From positions 8,671,501-8,735,500 of the forward strand of contig NC_064043.1 of assembly GCF_932526225.1 (NCBI RefSeq): DNA of 64,000 bases, given 5' to 3'. The stretch is from Nematostella vectensis. Its lineage: Eukaryota; Cnidaria; Anthozoa; Actiniaria; Edwardsiidae. The notes beneath the pieces are model-generated. The model was not told the DNA's origin and did no database searches. It saw only the letters and a list, made by a program, of their open reading frames with translations. Positions 23,040-34,437 of this stretch are shown here, in pieces. Numbering within the stretch: position 1 is the stretch's first letter; each line of letters starts with the position of its first letter. The position numbers were made by a program, and so were the translations under genes.

Positions 23040-26000
23040 ATAATGTGTGAAATAATTTATATAGAGGATAAATTTAACAGAATATGTTTAGTTCAAGAAA
23101 ACCCTTATTTTCTTGAAGTAGTGTACCATATATTAAGGATTAGGGGTCATAAGCACCCCCTCTTGAGCTGCAAAGTTAAAAAATATGGAATGTGCACAAA
23201 AAATACTTCTCTTAGACTTCTCTCAAATGCTCCTGTGTGCACATTGCTGATAAAAATGTGAAAATTTATTTTTTTCATCTTTAAGAAGGCGTACCCTGAG
23301 GTGGGGATAGAGCAGGGGCGTACCCTGGGATGGGGGCACCCAGGGGACGCCCTAAGGATTCTGAAATCTCATATACTTTGAGCAAGGATGATAAAGAGGG
23401 GGTAGCAGACTGGGGGGGGAAGGGTTGCGTTTGCCCCACCCCTCCTGTCTGGAAATGATCATCACACATAACATTACTCAGCTGCACATTTGAACTCAGC
23501 TGTTTCTACAAAAAAAACTTTAAATCTTGTTATTCTTTGTTTATTATTACCAACTTGGTTTTCTAAATTTACACGGACTACTTATGATTCCATACATTTT
23601 AATAAAAGCAATATTATGGATTAATGCTATACTACATCTCAGGAATAAATGTGGTGACTTTTAACTTAAATTTTCATTTTTTTACTTGGATATAACCTTA
23701 GCGTAGGGACGACAATTTGATCTTTGAAAAAAGTGAAAAATAGCCATTTCCTTAAAAAAAATCTGTATCCAACTTGCTTGGTTTATTTTGAAAATTTGTT
23801 ATTTTGTTAGACATATTCCATGCATTACTTGACATTCTACTAATAGAATGAAGCTGTAGGGTGGAAAAAATTTCAGACTTATTTATCAAGGGGATTTAGA
23901 CTGAATTGATTTTTTAGTAATTGTAAAAAAAAGTCACGAGATAGAACCAGGGTGTCTGAAAGTCCTGCATATGACTTTCCCTAAGGGGAAAACTCATTCG
24001 ACAGAAAATTCCTCCCTCTTAAAAGATCAAATGGTCATTCCTTAACCAACAGTTTTTTCAACCTAGTGTTCCAAAACATTCAAGATGGAACATAACTGTA
24101 GATAACATGGGTGCCTACGTCCATAGGGTAAATATTGTAAGAAATAAAATAGTTATAGGTAAGCATTCATGGGAAAGGCACTAATGGGTTATTCCTTTAA
24201 ACAAAAGTATCCTAATATAACACTTTTGCAGGAATATGGTAAGAATTTGTTTAGGGTGTGAATTATTAATTTGCTTATATTTAGAAACATTTCTATAGAA
24301 ATATTTCCATTCTGATAATATCCTGCTTTTATTTATTGTATTGTCAAAGTAATTACCCAGATAATGTGCTTTAATGTGCTTTTACGTTTTAGAGGCAGTC
24401 CCATTTTAACTACAAAAACCAAATTAGTGTACCTTACAATGTGGCATGTAAAACCACGAACAACAAAATTATGCATGGAATACTTATTGTCTCCTGGCAA
24501 GTTGCGAGAGTTCAAGCCTTGAGAACTGTCCCTAGTTGACATTTTGCAAATCTCCCAAGTTATTGGTCAAAGCCAGCATTCCATACATATATCCTCTGTT
24601 CATGTTTACTTGTCACACCGTCACACTGTAAAAACAGATTGCAAAATTATAATAAAAACCTCTACAATCAAATAAAACCAACTGCAAGCATGACCTTCAA
24701 TAAAGGGGAATATTTATGGAGAAGTACAAGTGGGCTATCCATTTTACTGCTCCCATTTTCAAGGACAAATCAAATATTGTGAAGACTTAGAAGTGACATA
24801 ACTGGCAAAGAACCTTCCAATATTTTTTATGGGAATATAGGAAGGGAGTTTATGATGAGTCCTGTACAACTGAGTATCCTTATGAACTAGTCCAATCCAA
24901 GCGAGTTCTCTTCAATATCATCATACTTCAGCCCCACTTCTATCACACTTCATGGTTAAAGTATATCACAAAAGACAACAATTGGAAAATACAAGTCCAT
25001 CAAATGACTACTTGCATAACAAAATTGAAATACAGAAAATTGAAATGTATAATTACGGCGTACTCTCTAAGAAGCCCCAAATGACTACATTTTTTTAAAA
25101 ATAAAATAAAGTAAATAAACCCCTGAAGCATATTAAACTTTACCCAGCCACTGCCTTCTGTCTTTGGCAGCCCAATTGTATTTTTTCTTGTTAGCCCATC
25201 ATAAATTATTGTTTTATGACAAACTACCAAGACACCTAGTAGTCCTCAAGTTGCACTTGGGAATTCATGTGTCATACCTATGGGAAACATAAATAGTATC
25301 TGAAAGCCCATAGCCACAGCAGGCCTTGAATTATTGGGGGAGGCACGATACAGAAACATTAAAAAACAATGGGGGGGGACAGCCACGCCCCTACTGGTCA
25401 TTTCCTTATATATTTTTTTAAATATTTGGGGGGGGCACATGCACCCAGTGCCCCACCCCCTGCTTTGGCCCTGTAGCCCTGTGAACATTTACTGGAACAA
25501 TTAACAAGAATGCTAAGCTAACCTGGATTTGTTTTTGAAATGCTTATTGGATTAATTATTTGATCTTCATGAAGCACTGCTGGTTACAATACATAGATTC
25601 TTGCCTTGTGCCTTGAATAAATAGGTGTACACCTGTATACAGCCGAAGGTCCACTTTCGGTTCCCAATGGACATGCTATTTGTAGACGAAACTATGAAAC
25701 ATAAGCTAGATCACTTTGGTACGTAGCCAAATCCGAAGTTACTGCAAAGGCATAAAGAATCCCTTTTGTTCTTTCGGGGTGGTCAGATTTTTTAGAGAAC
25801 TCATTCCCTCCCCCCCCCACCCCCCAAAAGAAAACCTGGGTACAGGCCTAAATGTTACCATTTACTCCCTTGAAAAATCAATATCAAGCAAACTTATTAA
25901 AAAACCCAGATGTGAGACACCTTAACTACATGCAAAAATCTTACACTTGCCACTGGACAACGCAGGCAGGCATACATAGGGTTCGCAGGCTGCAAATAAG

Positions 26001-26287
26001 TAATCTTCGAACCCTATTCTTTTTCCATAACCTACCTATGACTGCCCACCACCCCCCCCCCCCCCCCCCCACAAGTTAATCCTGGGTACACGCCTGAAAT
26101 GATCCAGAAACACAACTCCACAATATCACTTCATGGATGGACAGACCATTGTTTGCTTCTGGGTTTTACAGCTTTTTACTTATTCCTTCCCTTGGGCTGG
26201 AAGCACAGCCAGGTGAAAATATTAGATGCTCATCAAGCAAGTTGTGGCCAGAAGGTTGTCCCCTTCTGTTATCATTATGGCCAAGCT
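23040..26287. other. Convergent intergenic stretch, repeat debris
   Basis: Holds the YIPF5 and E3 ligase 3' untranslated regions. GCGTACCCTGRG occurs twice at 23288-23330 beside C/G-rich runs. A GGGCCGTAG-family repeat copy lies at 25306-25473. Two CCTGGGTACANGCCT ends lie near 25834 and 26080, each after a long C run; these match the inverted-repeat family at 63819-63873. No coding region was recognised. Confidence 0.5.
25306..25473 (+). repeat. GGGCCGTAG-family repeat, copy 2
   Basis: Degenerate left end (AGCCCATAGCCACAGCAGG), then TTATTGGGGGAGGCACGATACAGAAACATT, GGACAGCCACGCC, CTGGTCATTTCCTTAT, GGGGGGGCACATGCACCCAG and right end CCCCCTGCTTTGGCCCTG. Same order and words as the copy at 39071-39232. 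Confidence 0.7.
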
Positions 26288-29200
26288 TCACGTTCTTACG
26301 GTTGAATCTACAAGATTCGAAGTTGAGCTGGACTGTTCATCTCTTTCCCAGTTCACATCTGCACTGATGTGGAGAACTCTGGCAGATGAATCAGAACTCC
26401 CTAAACAAAGAATAATTAAGTCTGTTTAACAGAGCTGTATGCAAAAGAATTAAACTCAGGACCTTCTTAATTCTGCCCTTGTTACTACAGTTGACTTTAT
26501 ATCTAACAACTTCTTTTTATTTAGCACTTAGCAAACATACACTTGTAGGAAGATGTTTAAAAGCAGCAACAACTTGTACAATAAATTCTATAAATTTGTT
26601 ACAATAACAACCTGCATCTTCACCTCATTTACACATTTCAACAATCTTATATTACTTACTTAACTAGATAATGTTCTTAAAATTGCTAATTTTTCAGATC
26701 CCATTTCTAAATCAACACTCCACTTAACACAAGTTAGATTACAGTGTGGTGTTCATTTAATGAAGTTTAAAATCTTTAATAGACAGATAGCAGTTGGCCT
26801 CTTGTCTTCAGTACAAAAAAACCCTACCCATCCCCCTACTACCAATACCCACCAAATTCAGATGCAGGAGAAATCTTACCAGAGCTCTCCCCTCCGCAAC
26901 TGGGTCGCCTCGATGATTGCAGAGAGCCAGGCTCCACGTCACCCAGGTACAGGACGGGATTGTCGACAGCACTGGCATGGTCCTCGTAGTCTTGAGGCTC
27001 TACTGTGGCCACCTCTATATTACGACTGACCTGGGACTCTGTTGACGAAGGCTAGAAAACAAATTTGACAAAAATTTTACTTCTTTCAGTAATTTGTCAG
27101 TTACAGTATCTCTTTAGTAGGCTCTATTCAAATTTTATCCTTTAAACAAAAGAAAAAATACTCAGTTTTGTATAACTTCAAATGCTTGTATCAGACATTC
27201 ACATGTCAGGGGCGTGGCCTACGGGGCCTGGGCCCACCCCCCCCCCCCCTTTTAGCAGCCAAAAATACAGTAAATATATGAGACATCTAAAATACAGGAG
27301 AAAATGCCTTAGGGGGCCTCCTGTTAAAAATCCTGGCTATACCTAGAACATTCTGGGAAAGGATAGGGGAAGCAAGTTTCAGTCATTTCTTTGTATTTGC
27401 AGGGGGTAGGGGGCAGACACCCTCTTTTTCTTCCAAGTTCTTGGACAAACTCTCCCTTGCTCCCTGCCAGCTATGGCTCTAAGATGGGCTAGCCAAAGGG
27501 CTTAAACATATATTGAATGATTGTGGGTTATACAGTACTAGATGCTTGATTATTACTACTCTAGTACTAGATGCCAGATTTACTACTCACCACGCCCAGT
27601 TCTTTCAGGATGTTGAGCTTGCACATAGGGCACGTGCGGTGTTCCACTAGCCAGGGATCAATACACAATTTATGATACTCATGGCTGCAACAAACAACAA
27701 AATTTGTAAATAACAACACAACATTGTAAATAAATGGTGTGCATAACAAGGACTTCTAGCGCTCTTTCCACTCGAGGCACCCACCTGAAAAACACAATGA
27801 CTTTTCAGGGAAAATCTAATAATACACCATGTTTTTACGCAGAAATCTTATATTAGTTATCAGATGCGTTTGCTTATCGGATAAAAAGATAAACAACTGA
27901 AGCACCTTAGCCTTAACAACTCAAGTCTCAAACCCCTCAGTTTTGTGCCCTGTAGAAAATGCTGTGAAAGGGGGATAGAGGGGGAGAGCCCTAGACTTAG
28001 CAGAACTGCCACAAACTAATAAACTCATAAGTGTATGAAAAGAGTTTTGCATCACCCTTACTTGCATGGTAATATTCGAATAACTTCTCCGCTCTTGTAG
28101 CCATCAAGGCAGACTGGACAGCTATCTATTTCCTCTTCTTCATCCTATACCAAGAGAAAATAAGATCAACTTAAGACACCAAGAGAAAATAACTGTTGGA
28201 TTGTCAATTTAAACAATAACAAAGATATGGCTTATGAACACTCTTTATAACATGTAGCTAAATATTCGGACTCAATATAAAACCATCTTCTTCTGTGTCA
28301 TTAAATGCTAGACATCTAAAAACTAAACTGTGTTTAGAAAAGACATTTTGAGCTATTCAAATTTTGTCAGGCTTATCCTATTAATACCTAGAGATTTAAA
28401 AAGAATGCAACTATCATTAAAACAAGTCATAATTTGCAGGATGGTTAAGTAAATGTTACCTTCTTCACAGTACGAGTTGGGAGCTTTGCTATTGCTTTTT
28501 TGGCAGCAGATGAGAGACGTTTCTGAGAATAAACAAAGAACATGTAAGTAAAAGGAAGGAATGTTATAAAAAATTCTGCTAAATCCTCACTTCCCCTAGG
28601 AAAATAATTGCTTTCAATAATGAAGGACACCTATTTAAATGCAACAAATTGTAATTTGAGCACAGCTATATATAGCTTTTATAGATATTATATTTATTAT
28701 TATTTGTCATTATTTGCATCATTATTCTCTAAGGATATGTTTTATACTAGGTAAATATTGTGAGGCACACTTTATCATATTAATTCATATGTAAAGTTTT
28801 TGGAGCTAAACCACTTTTGTTGGCAGTGGGCAGAACTTTACTTTTCTTACTCATCTGCACTCTCAATGACACAACTAGCCACTTGAGCTATATAAGAAAG
28901 TTTTTTACGATTTCTAAATAAATTCAATAATTGTATGTATGTTGATGAACTTGGAACATTTATAAGTGTCAAGAACAAATTGGAAGTCAGTTTATCCTGG
29001 GGTAAATGCAAATAAGAACATGTCTCAGATGACCTCTCACAGAAGTTATGATAAGCCACTGACTTGTCTAGCCAGAAAAAAAAACCCGCTAGTACTAAGT
29101 ACAAAGTAATGGTTACCATAAGGTAGGATTGAAAAAAAAAAGTAGAAATATTGTATAAATTTTTTTTCCACTGTTTTAAAAAAATACCAATTCACAGTTT

Positions 29201-30608
29201 TTCTTATAAGCATTGCTAAGAATGTTTAATTATTTTACGCATTCATGATTCTGTCGTATGAACAAAATATTTTTGTATAGATTTCACAGTTGGTTGAGAA
29301 GCTTGCTGAGATGTGGAGATCCATACATTTATGGCTGATTTCCAGCTACGAGGGGTAACTCATTTAGGATAATCTGCATATTAAAACACCTTCAGTACAT
29401 TTCAAATATGTTTGGGTTATGGAACAACTGGGTAGATTATAGGCGCAACAACGAGTCGCTTATTAGTGCGATTGTCTCTTCTTTTAACAATCATAACAAT
29501 AACAACACAAATGAGACAAGGGCGTTTTTATTATGAGTTATGCGAATGACGTCAAACGTTTAGCGAAGAATCGGGTGTTTTATATGTAAACCAAAACACT
29601 ACTAGCTCAACGATGTAAAATAAATTATTCTGACTAGCGAGAAAGCAAGACTAAAGCTGAGGTGCTGATTCATGTTTTCTTTTATCCAAATAAGCATCCT
29701 TTGATTAAATGTAGCACAATGAAACTTTGACTAGTAAGTGTTTGCTTCGAATATAGAATGATTGTGACACCTTTTGCTGGATGTACGAATACAGCAAAAC
29801 GAAGGAAAAATAGCTAGGATAACAAGAATTATTTAATTCATAGACGTTAACAGTCTCACGATTATTAGACAAACGAGAAATAAATCGCATCAGGAAGAAA
29901 GTTGATTCTAAGTTTAATTAAATTTTACTACTTTCTTACCTCGGTTTTATCCCTGGCATGAACATAGCGAAACCTCTGAACGTAATAAAACACCAACCAG
30001 GCTAGCGATATTACCATTAACACAATAAACGACACAGAGACGAAGAGAACTGAAGTAGGATTCACCCGCCATTTCGAGTGTTTTTCTCCGACAAGGATCT
30101 CCGCGTAGATGGCTCGCGAATTGTTACGAAGTTTATCGGCTAAATATTCACCCAGTCTTTTCGTTATACTCACAGAAACCAAATTAGGCGCCCCGGCATT
30201 GAGCATGGTAATAACGTCATCAGAGTCTTGAGAATCGTAGATTATAATTGCGGTGGCATTGTATTTAAAAGCGTTTGCGATTTTTGTGTTGAATCTACAG
30301 GATCCTCTTCGCACCAGAGCGATCCAAGGACGGACTTGTACCTCGATGCTAAACTCATCGCAACCGTTTTCGTTGTCTTCGTTCAACGTATAAAGCCAAC
30401 CGCTTGCGTCTTCTTGCATACTATGGGTGCCATAAGCGCCCTTTTTCGATACACTCACATCACAGTGTTTTCTGTGTGGGTCACAATAGGTAATATTCAA
30501 GAGAGCTGTAGTATACTTGTCTTGTTCTTTCTCCTCGGTGAAACTTCGAACAGCTATCACTCGTGCTAGAACCAAAAACACCAAGCAAATCTCTGACGGA
30601 ACTAGCAT
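26288..30608 (-). CDS. RNF130/RNF150-like: PA-TM-RING E3 ubiquitin ligase, Goliath/GRAIL type (RNF130/RNF150-like), 6 exons, 397 aa
   Basis: Single-pass endosomal/lysosomal-type E3 ligase. Minus-strand exons: 30608-29940, 28522-28460, 28144-28062, 27684-27591, 27051-26880, 26400-26288; all phases agree, total 397 aa. Signal peptide at residues 1-21. A luminal protease-associated domain covers about 75-165 ([36 protein letters not shown]). The transmembrane helix is at about 189-210. The RING-H2 has C253, C256, C271, H273, H276, C279, C290 and C293 (CPVC...[14 protein letters not shown]...CPMC). KLNILKELG after the RING is the Goliath-family hallmark. An acidic, Ser-rich tail follows. The exon 3/4 junction restores PCNH, which supports the model. 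Two CACGTG boxes lie 160-205 bases upstream. Confidence 0.93.
28523..29939 (-). other. Intron 1 of the E3 ligase gene, no feature seen
   Basis: AT-rich 1.4-kb intron. No clear repeat family, RNA gene or coding exon was recognised. Confidence 0.5.
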
Positions 30609-30770
30609 TCTGCTAGTTGAAAGTGTTTCCTAATACCTATTTTTTTCGTTTTTAAGATCTTCAAATTGACATCAAGAGGGTTAGGATGTCGTATTAAAGA
30701 AAAAAGTCATTGCGTAGAAATCAACTAGCGAAAACTTCCGCCATATTGCTTTTATGTTGAGCGGAAAGAT

Positions 30771-30812
30771 GTCACGTGACACTTTGTTTGGGGTTCCGTG
30801 GGGTCACGTGGT
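30771..30812. promoter_or_regulatory. Two CACGTG E-boxes upstream of the E3 ligase
   Basis: GTCACGTGAC at 30771-30780 and GTCACGTGG at 30803-30811. The first equals the palindromic CLEAR/TFEB consensus known from lysosomal gene promoters. A YY1-like GCCATATTG and an ETS-like ACTTCCG lie at 30734-30748, between the boxes and the ATG at 30608. The regulatory role is inferred. Confidence 0.55.
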
Positions 30813-30949
30813 ACGCTTTACAACGATGTTATCCCAATCAACAAGAAACAAAAATTGTCATATTTACATTCTTTGCCGAAACATATTATATTTCAACGTA
30901 AGTGTTTCTTAATCTCAGCCTTTTTTTGCGAGGGGGTCGTACCTGGTCG

Positions 30950-31625
30950 TCAATCGCTACAAATCGAAACCGATTTGGCAATCGATGAATCGATAAAAAT
31001 CGACGAAAGCTGATTGATTTTTATCGATTGAATTTAAAAATCGTTAAGAACCGACCGCACTTTTTTTATCGATTGATAAAGTATTGTTCGATTCCAAGAG
31101 ACCATGGTCTCTTGTCGATTTTTATCGATGACCCACATGTTTTTGCCTGAATATCACATATTTTATTTTAATTTTCAAACGTTTGGGGACATTTAACGGT
31201 CAGGCAACACATTTGCGACAGCAGTTTCTTATCGTATTTTATTTAGAAAAGATGAAATTCATGGCTTTTGCATGGTCGAGAATCGAGATAAGCCAGTCAA
31301 CTGATTTATATAAACTAAAAATAGATCACCGAAAAGTGCCCAGTTGTGAACGCATGCCAGAATGCCCGCATGCCTTTTTAGGGAAAATACTTTCTTCTTG
31401 GAAAAAGGGCACATACCCACCCGATGTGGCACATTCACTCCTCCGCCCTGTCGGAATCTCTCAGTAGTTGTCATCGAATGGCTGCCCAGTAGAAGTACTA
31501 TGATATCCCAAAAACTTGATATTATCGATTTCCGCACTCTTATTCTCCCTAACGATTTTTAACGATTTCAGATCAATCGATAATCGGTGATTTTTATCGA
31601 TTTGTATCGATATCGACTTTTAACG
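30950..31625. repeat. ATCGAT-rich region
   Basis: Words such as AATCGATGAATCGATAAAAA, TTTTTATCGATTGA, TTATCGATTGATAA, TTTATCGATGACC, ATCAATCGATAATCG and TTGTATCGATATCGAC cluster at 30950-31130 and again at 31520-31625, with a quieter 31140-31510 stretch between. The two dense blocks are partly complementary, as in a decayed element with palindromic arms. No coding region was recognised. Confidence 0.55.
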
Positions 31626-32177
31626 ATTGAGATTAGACCGGGAGTCGTATTAGGGGTAGGCCTTTCTCGATTGTGTTAGTAAAACTGGCATTTAATTTTA
31701 CTAGAAATTCGTTACTAGTTACTGGAATTTACATAAAGCCAAAAAAAATGCCAAAATAATGCCTGATTGAACAGTGATTTCTTAAGAAAATGCCCCTTGA
31801 ATTCCAAACAATGCTTTGTTTTAAACAAACGTACAGTAGGGTCTGGATGGGGGAAGGGGGGGGGGGGTCTGCATGTCGGTTGTCTTTTATAATCTGTAGT
31901 TCGGTAAGAATTATCAGTGTTTGTCGGTAGTCGACGTTATTATGCGCTTTTGTTCCAGATACAGATTGACAGAAAAGTTGATGCAATACAGGAAATACAT
32001 AGTGCAGATTTGGCTGAGTTTGTAGATTGACCATGGAAGTAGAATAAAAATACGGGAAATAATTAAATGTCGGTAGTCGGCAAAAAAATTTTTGTCGCTA
32101 GTTACTAGATGTTTTCATGTTTTGTTGGTAGTCGGTTCCTTTCTATGCCGTTTGTCGCTAGTCGATTAACCAGAATC
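31626..32177. repeat. Spacer with GTCGGTAGTCG-type repeats
   Basis: Related words GTCGGTTGTC, GTCGGTAGTCGAC, GTCGGTAGTCGGC, GTCGCTAGTTAC, TTGGTAGTCGG and GTCGCTAGTCG recur at 31875-32165. A G run lies at 31850-31868. Nature unknown. Confidence 0.4.
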
Positions 32178-32891
32178 TTAGGCCCTGGCCAAACGAGGAC
32201 ACATGTTGCCGGAAACATTGGGGAAACATGTTTCCTAAATGTTTCCGCGGGTGGCCAAACGACCACGAAACATCGGGAAACATGTTTCCTTTGCAGCGCC
32301 ACGCACAAAGTCCAGGTCAAGCAGAGCTCCGTAAATATTGAAAAAGCAGACCCGTAGATTAACTTTAATCATTTCTAAGTTGAAAATAATGTTCTGTATA
32401 CACAAGACAATCACGCGAGCTTCTTGGGAGTAGTTTTCTACGGCTATTAAAGTTTAAGACATTAATCCGAACTTGATCATATCTTTGTTGGATATGTCCC
32501 ATAGACATTTCCTATATTCGTAAGACACAATCAAACGCTCTATTTCGTCTGTCCAGAGCCTTTCCCTTTTCTTTGGTCTTTTCTGCAAAACAACGACATC
32601 TTCGTGCGCCATTTTGATTTGGTACACCGCGAGTGTTGACAGGCAACGAGCCTAGAAATTGTTGCCTTGCGTGGCCAAACGAAGATACATTCGGGAAACA
32701 ATGTTTCCACGCGCTTGGAAACATTAAATGTTTATCCCTCGCTGTGGAAACATTTTTTGTGTCCTGGGCGCAAAATTTGTGTCGCGCAACAAATTATGTT
32801 TCCGTGGTGGCCAAACTGGAAAACATTGAGGAAACATGCGCGCGGACAACATGTTTCCGGCAACATGTGTCCTCGTTTGGCCAGGGCCTTA
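32178..32891. mobile_element. Harbinger-like non-autonomous TIR element (708 bp, TTA target duplication)
   Basis: Element 32181-32888 begins GGCCCTGGCCAAACGAGGAC and ends with its inverse; the match continues for about 40 bases (through ACATGTTGCCGGAAACAT). It is flanked on both sides by TTA (32178-32180 and 32889-32891), which fits the TWA target of PIF/Harbinger elements. GTGGCCAAAC and GGAAACATGTTTCC words recur inside, also in inverse. No transposase frame is present. Confidence 0.85.
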
Positions 32892-32920
32892 CATTATATG
32901 CTCATACAGTCATATCTTGC

Positions 32921-33232
32921 ATACCGTAAAACTCCGATAATAAGCCCCATCTTTGAAACACAAAAATCCCTCGAATAATAAGCCCCCGCCCCCCTCCCCC
33001 CCCCCAAAACCCGGATATAGCCCCCAGCAGGTTATACTCGAAAGAACAAGTAATGCATGGCTGTTTAATTTCAACGTTATTTTTTCTCAAGTGTTACAAC
33101 CTTTTACAAAGTCTTTTCTTATTGTCCTTTTCGTAGCCGATGTTTGATCAACGATTTTCACTTTTTTGGTCTTCCAGACGCAAAAATCCCTCCAATAATA
33201 AGCCCCCCCGAATATGAGCCCCCCCCCCCCCA

Positions 33233-33263
<31 letters not shown>

Positions 33264-33319
33264 AAAAAGCCTTTGAAAAGTATAAGCCCCGGGGGCTTAT
33301 TATCGGAATTTTATGGTAT
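32921..33319. mobile_element. TIR element with AATAATAAGCCCC arms (399 bp)
   Basis: Left end ATACCGTAAAACTCCGATAA continuing into TAAGCCCC; right end is its inverse with two differences (28-base arm, 26 matches). Inside, ACAAAAATCCCTC(G/C)AATAATAAGCCCCC occurs twice (about 32960 and 33182), with C and A homopolymer runs. It starts 30 bases after the Harbinger-like element. Confidence 0.8.
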
Positions 33320-33629
33320 CTATAAATAAACAGATGATACTGAATATTTGTCGGGATTTTGCTCTCATACATTTCTTCTTAAACTTCCTTCCTAAGATGG
33401 GGCCAGGGGGGGGGGGGGGGCGTAAAACATAATTTTGCGGGGAAAAACAGAAAAAAGGAAAGCGCGTTGTTTTTAGAAAAGCACCATACTACCAAGAGCG
33501 AAAGAAAAAGAGCGCTAATTTTAAGACAAAACCGCATCACCACTGCAAACCCTCTGCGTTTGAAAGCGCTTAATCATCTCCACTCTATCTCATAACAAAT
33601 ATTTTTTCAACATTCATGCTTTGTGGTTT

Positions 33630-33890
33630 AAAGCACTTCGCTCGAGTCGAAGTCGCCCTGCAGTTTTTTTGCCGATGAAGTTTAACTGAGGCAAACCGGC
33701 TATGCCATGCTGGCGAGTCCTAATAAGGACGAAACAGCTGTCCATGGTTGCCGAACTGCACGGGTAATAGACTGTGCTAGGGTCCCGTCTTGGCCCGACT
33801 GGTGCCAATGTGTGTATGCTAGTGTGCTTCTAAAGTTCACTTTTACAGGTCGATACAGGAGTGGCGGACGGGAAGGGGCTTATCCCATAG
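33630..33890 (+). repeat. Repeat-like region carrying the hammerhead-like motif
   Basis: GC-richer stretch within AT-rich spacer (CTCGAGTCGAAGTCGCCCTG ... GTCGATACAGGAGTGGCGG). No open coding frame. Its borders were not resolved; it is listed because it contains the motif at 33698-33752. Confidence 0.4.
33698..33752 (+). ncRNA. Hammerhead-ribozyme-like motif (type I), core variant
   Basis: Order on the plus strand: GGC (33698-33700), CCATG (33705-33709), CTGGCGA (33710-33716), stem II GTCC/loop TAATAA/GGAC (33717-33730), GAAA (33731-33734), short CAG/CTG stem III, GTC (33740-33742), then CATGG (33743-33747) and GCC (33750-33752). CCATG pairs with CATGG as helix I and GGC pairs with GCC beyond an internal loop. 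This is the hammerhead order with predicted cleavage after 33742. The core reads CTGGCGA where CTGANGA is expected, so activity is doubtful. Such motifs are known in Penelope-like elements and retrozymes. Confidence 0.65.
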
Positions 33891-34437
33891 CTAATGATGC
33901 ATGCTATATAACGAGAACAGAACTGGAAGAAAAAAAATGATCAATCCTTAAAAAGTATTGATGAGTAATTGAAAAAAGATAGAGTTAATTACCCTAGGGT
34001 CGGACCTCCAAATCAAATGAAACAAAAAAGAAACAAGATATGCAGTATTGCAGCTAAATAAAGCTTTACGGCTAAGATGACGATTTCGGCCAAACCAAAC
34101 CTAACCCTAATTGTGTATTTCTATTATTTCCTTAATGAAAATATAACCCATTCATTCCTGATGAATGGGAGAAACAGACTGAAAATAGAAACCTCCACCC
34201 CCCTCTGGCCCCTCGCTATTTCAAGTCAAGTATTTTGTTCGCGGGGGTTCTTTCGAAGCAAATAACATACACCCCATTTCAACGCATGCGCACCACCAAT
34301 ATTTGAACACCGTTCGGCTAGCGAAACGGAAAATAAACAGACTTTTGGCTTTCTTCCTTACACCTCGCTAAGTGAAGCTTGTGAAATAACAAATTGTATT
34401 TAGTCTTATTGTGAGCTGAGAACTAGACGGCGACAGT
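33891..34437. other. Upstream flank of the three-CUB gene
   Basis: AT-rich with no repeat family or ORF recognised. It should contain the promoter and 5' untranslated region of the gene starting at 34438. Confidence 0.4.

Noticed and set aside
30228..30569. 113-codon plus-strand ORF opposite the E3 ligase exon 1
   Set aside because: Antisense shadow of a well-supported coding exon.
34150..34185. CTGATGA followed by GAAAC, a possible second hammerhead
   Set aside because: Only a few bases separate the two core parts, leaving no stem II, and no helix I partner was found.
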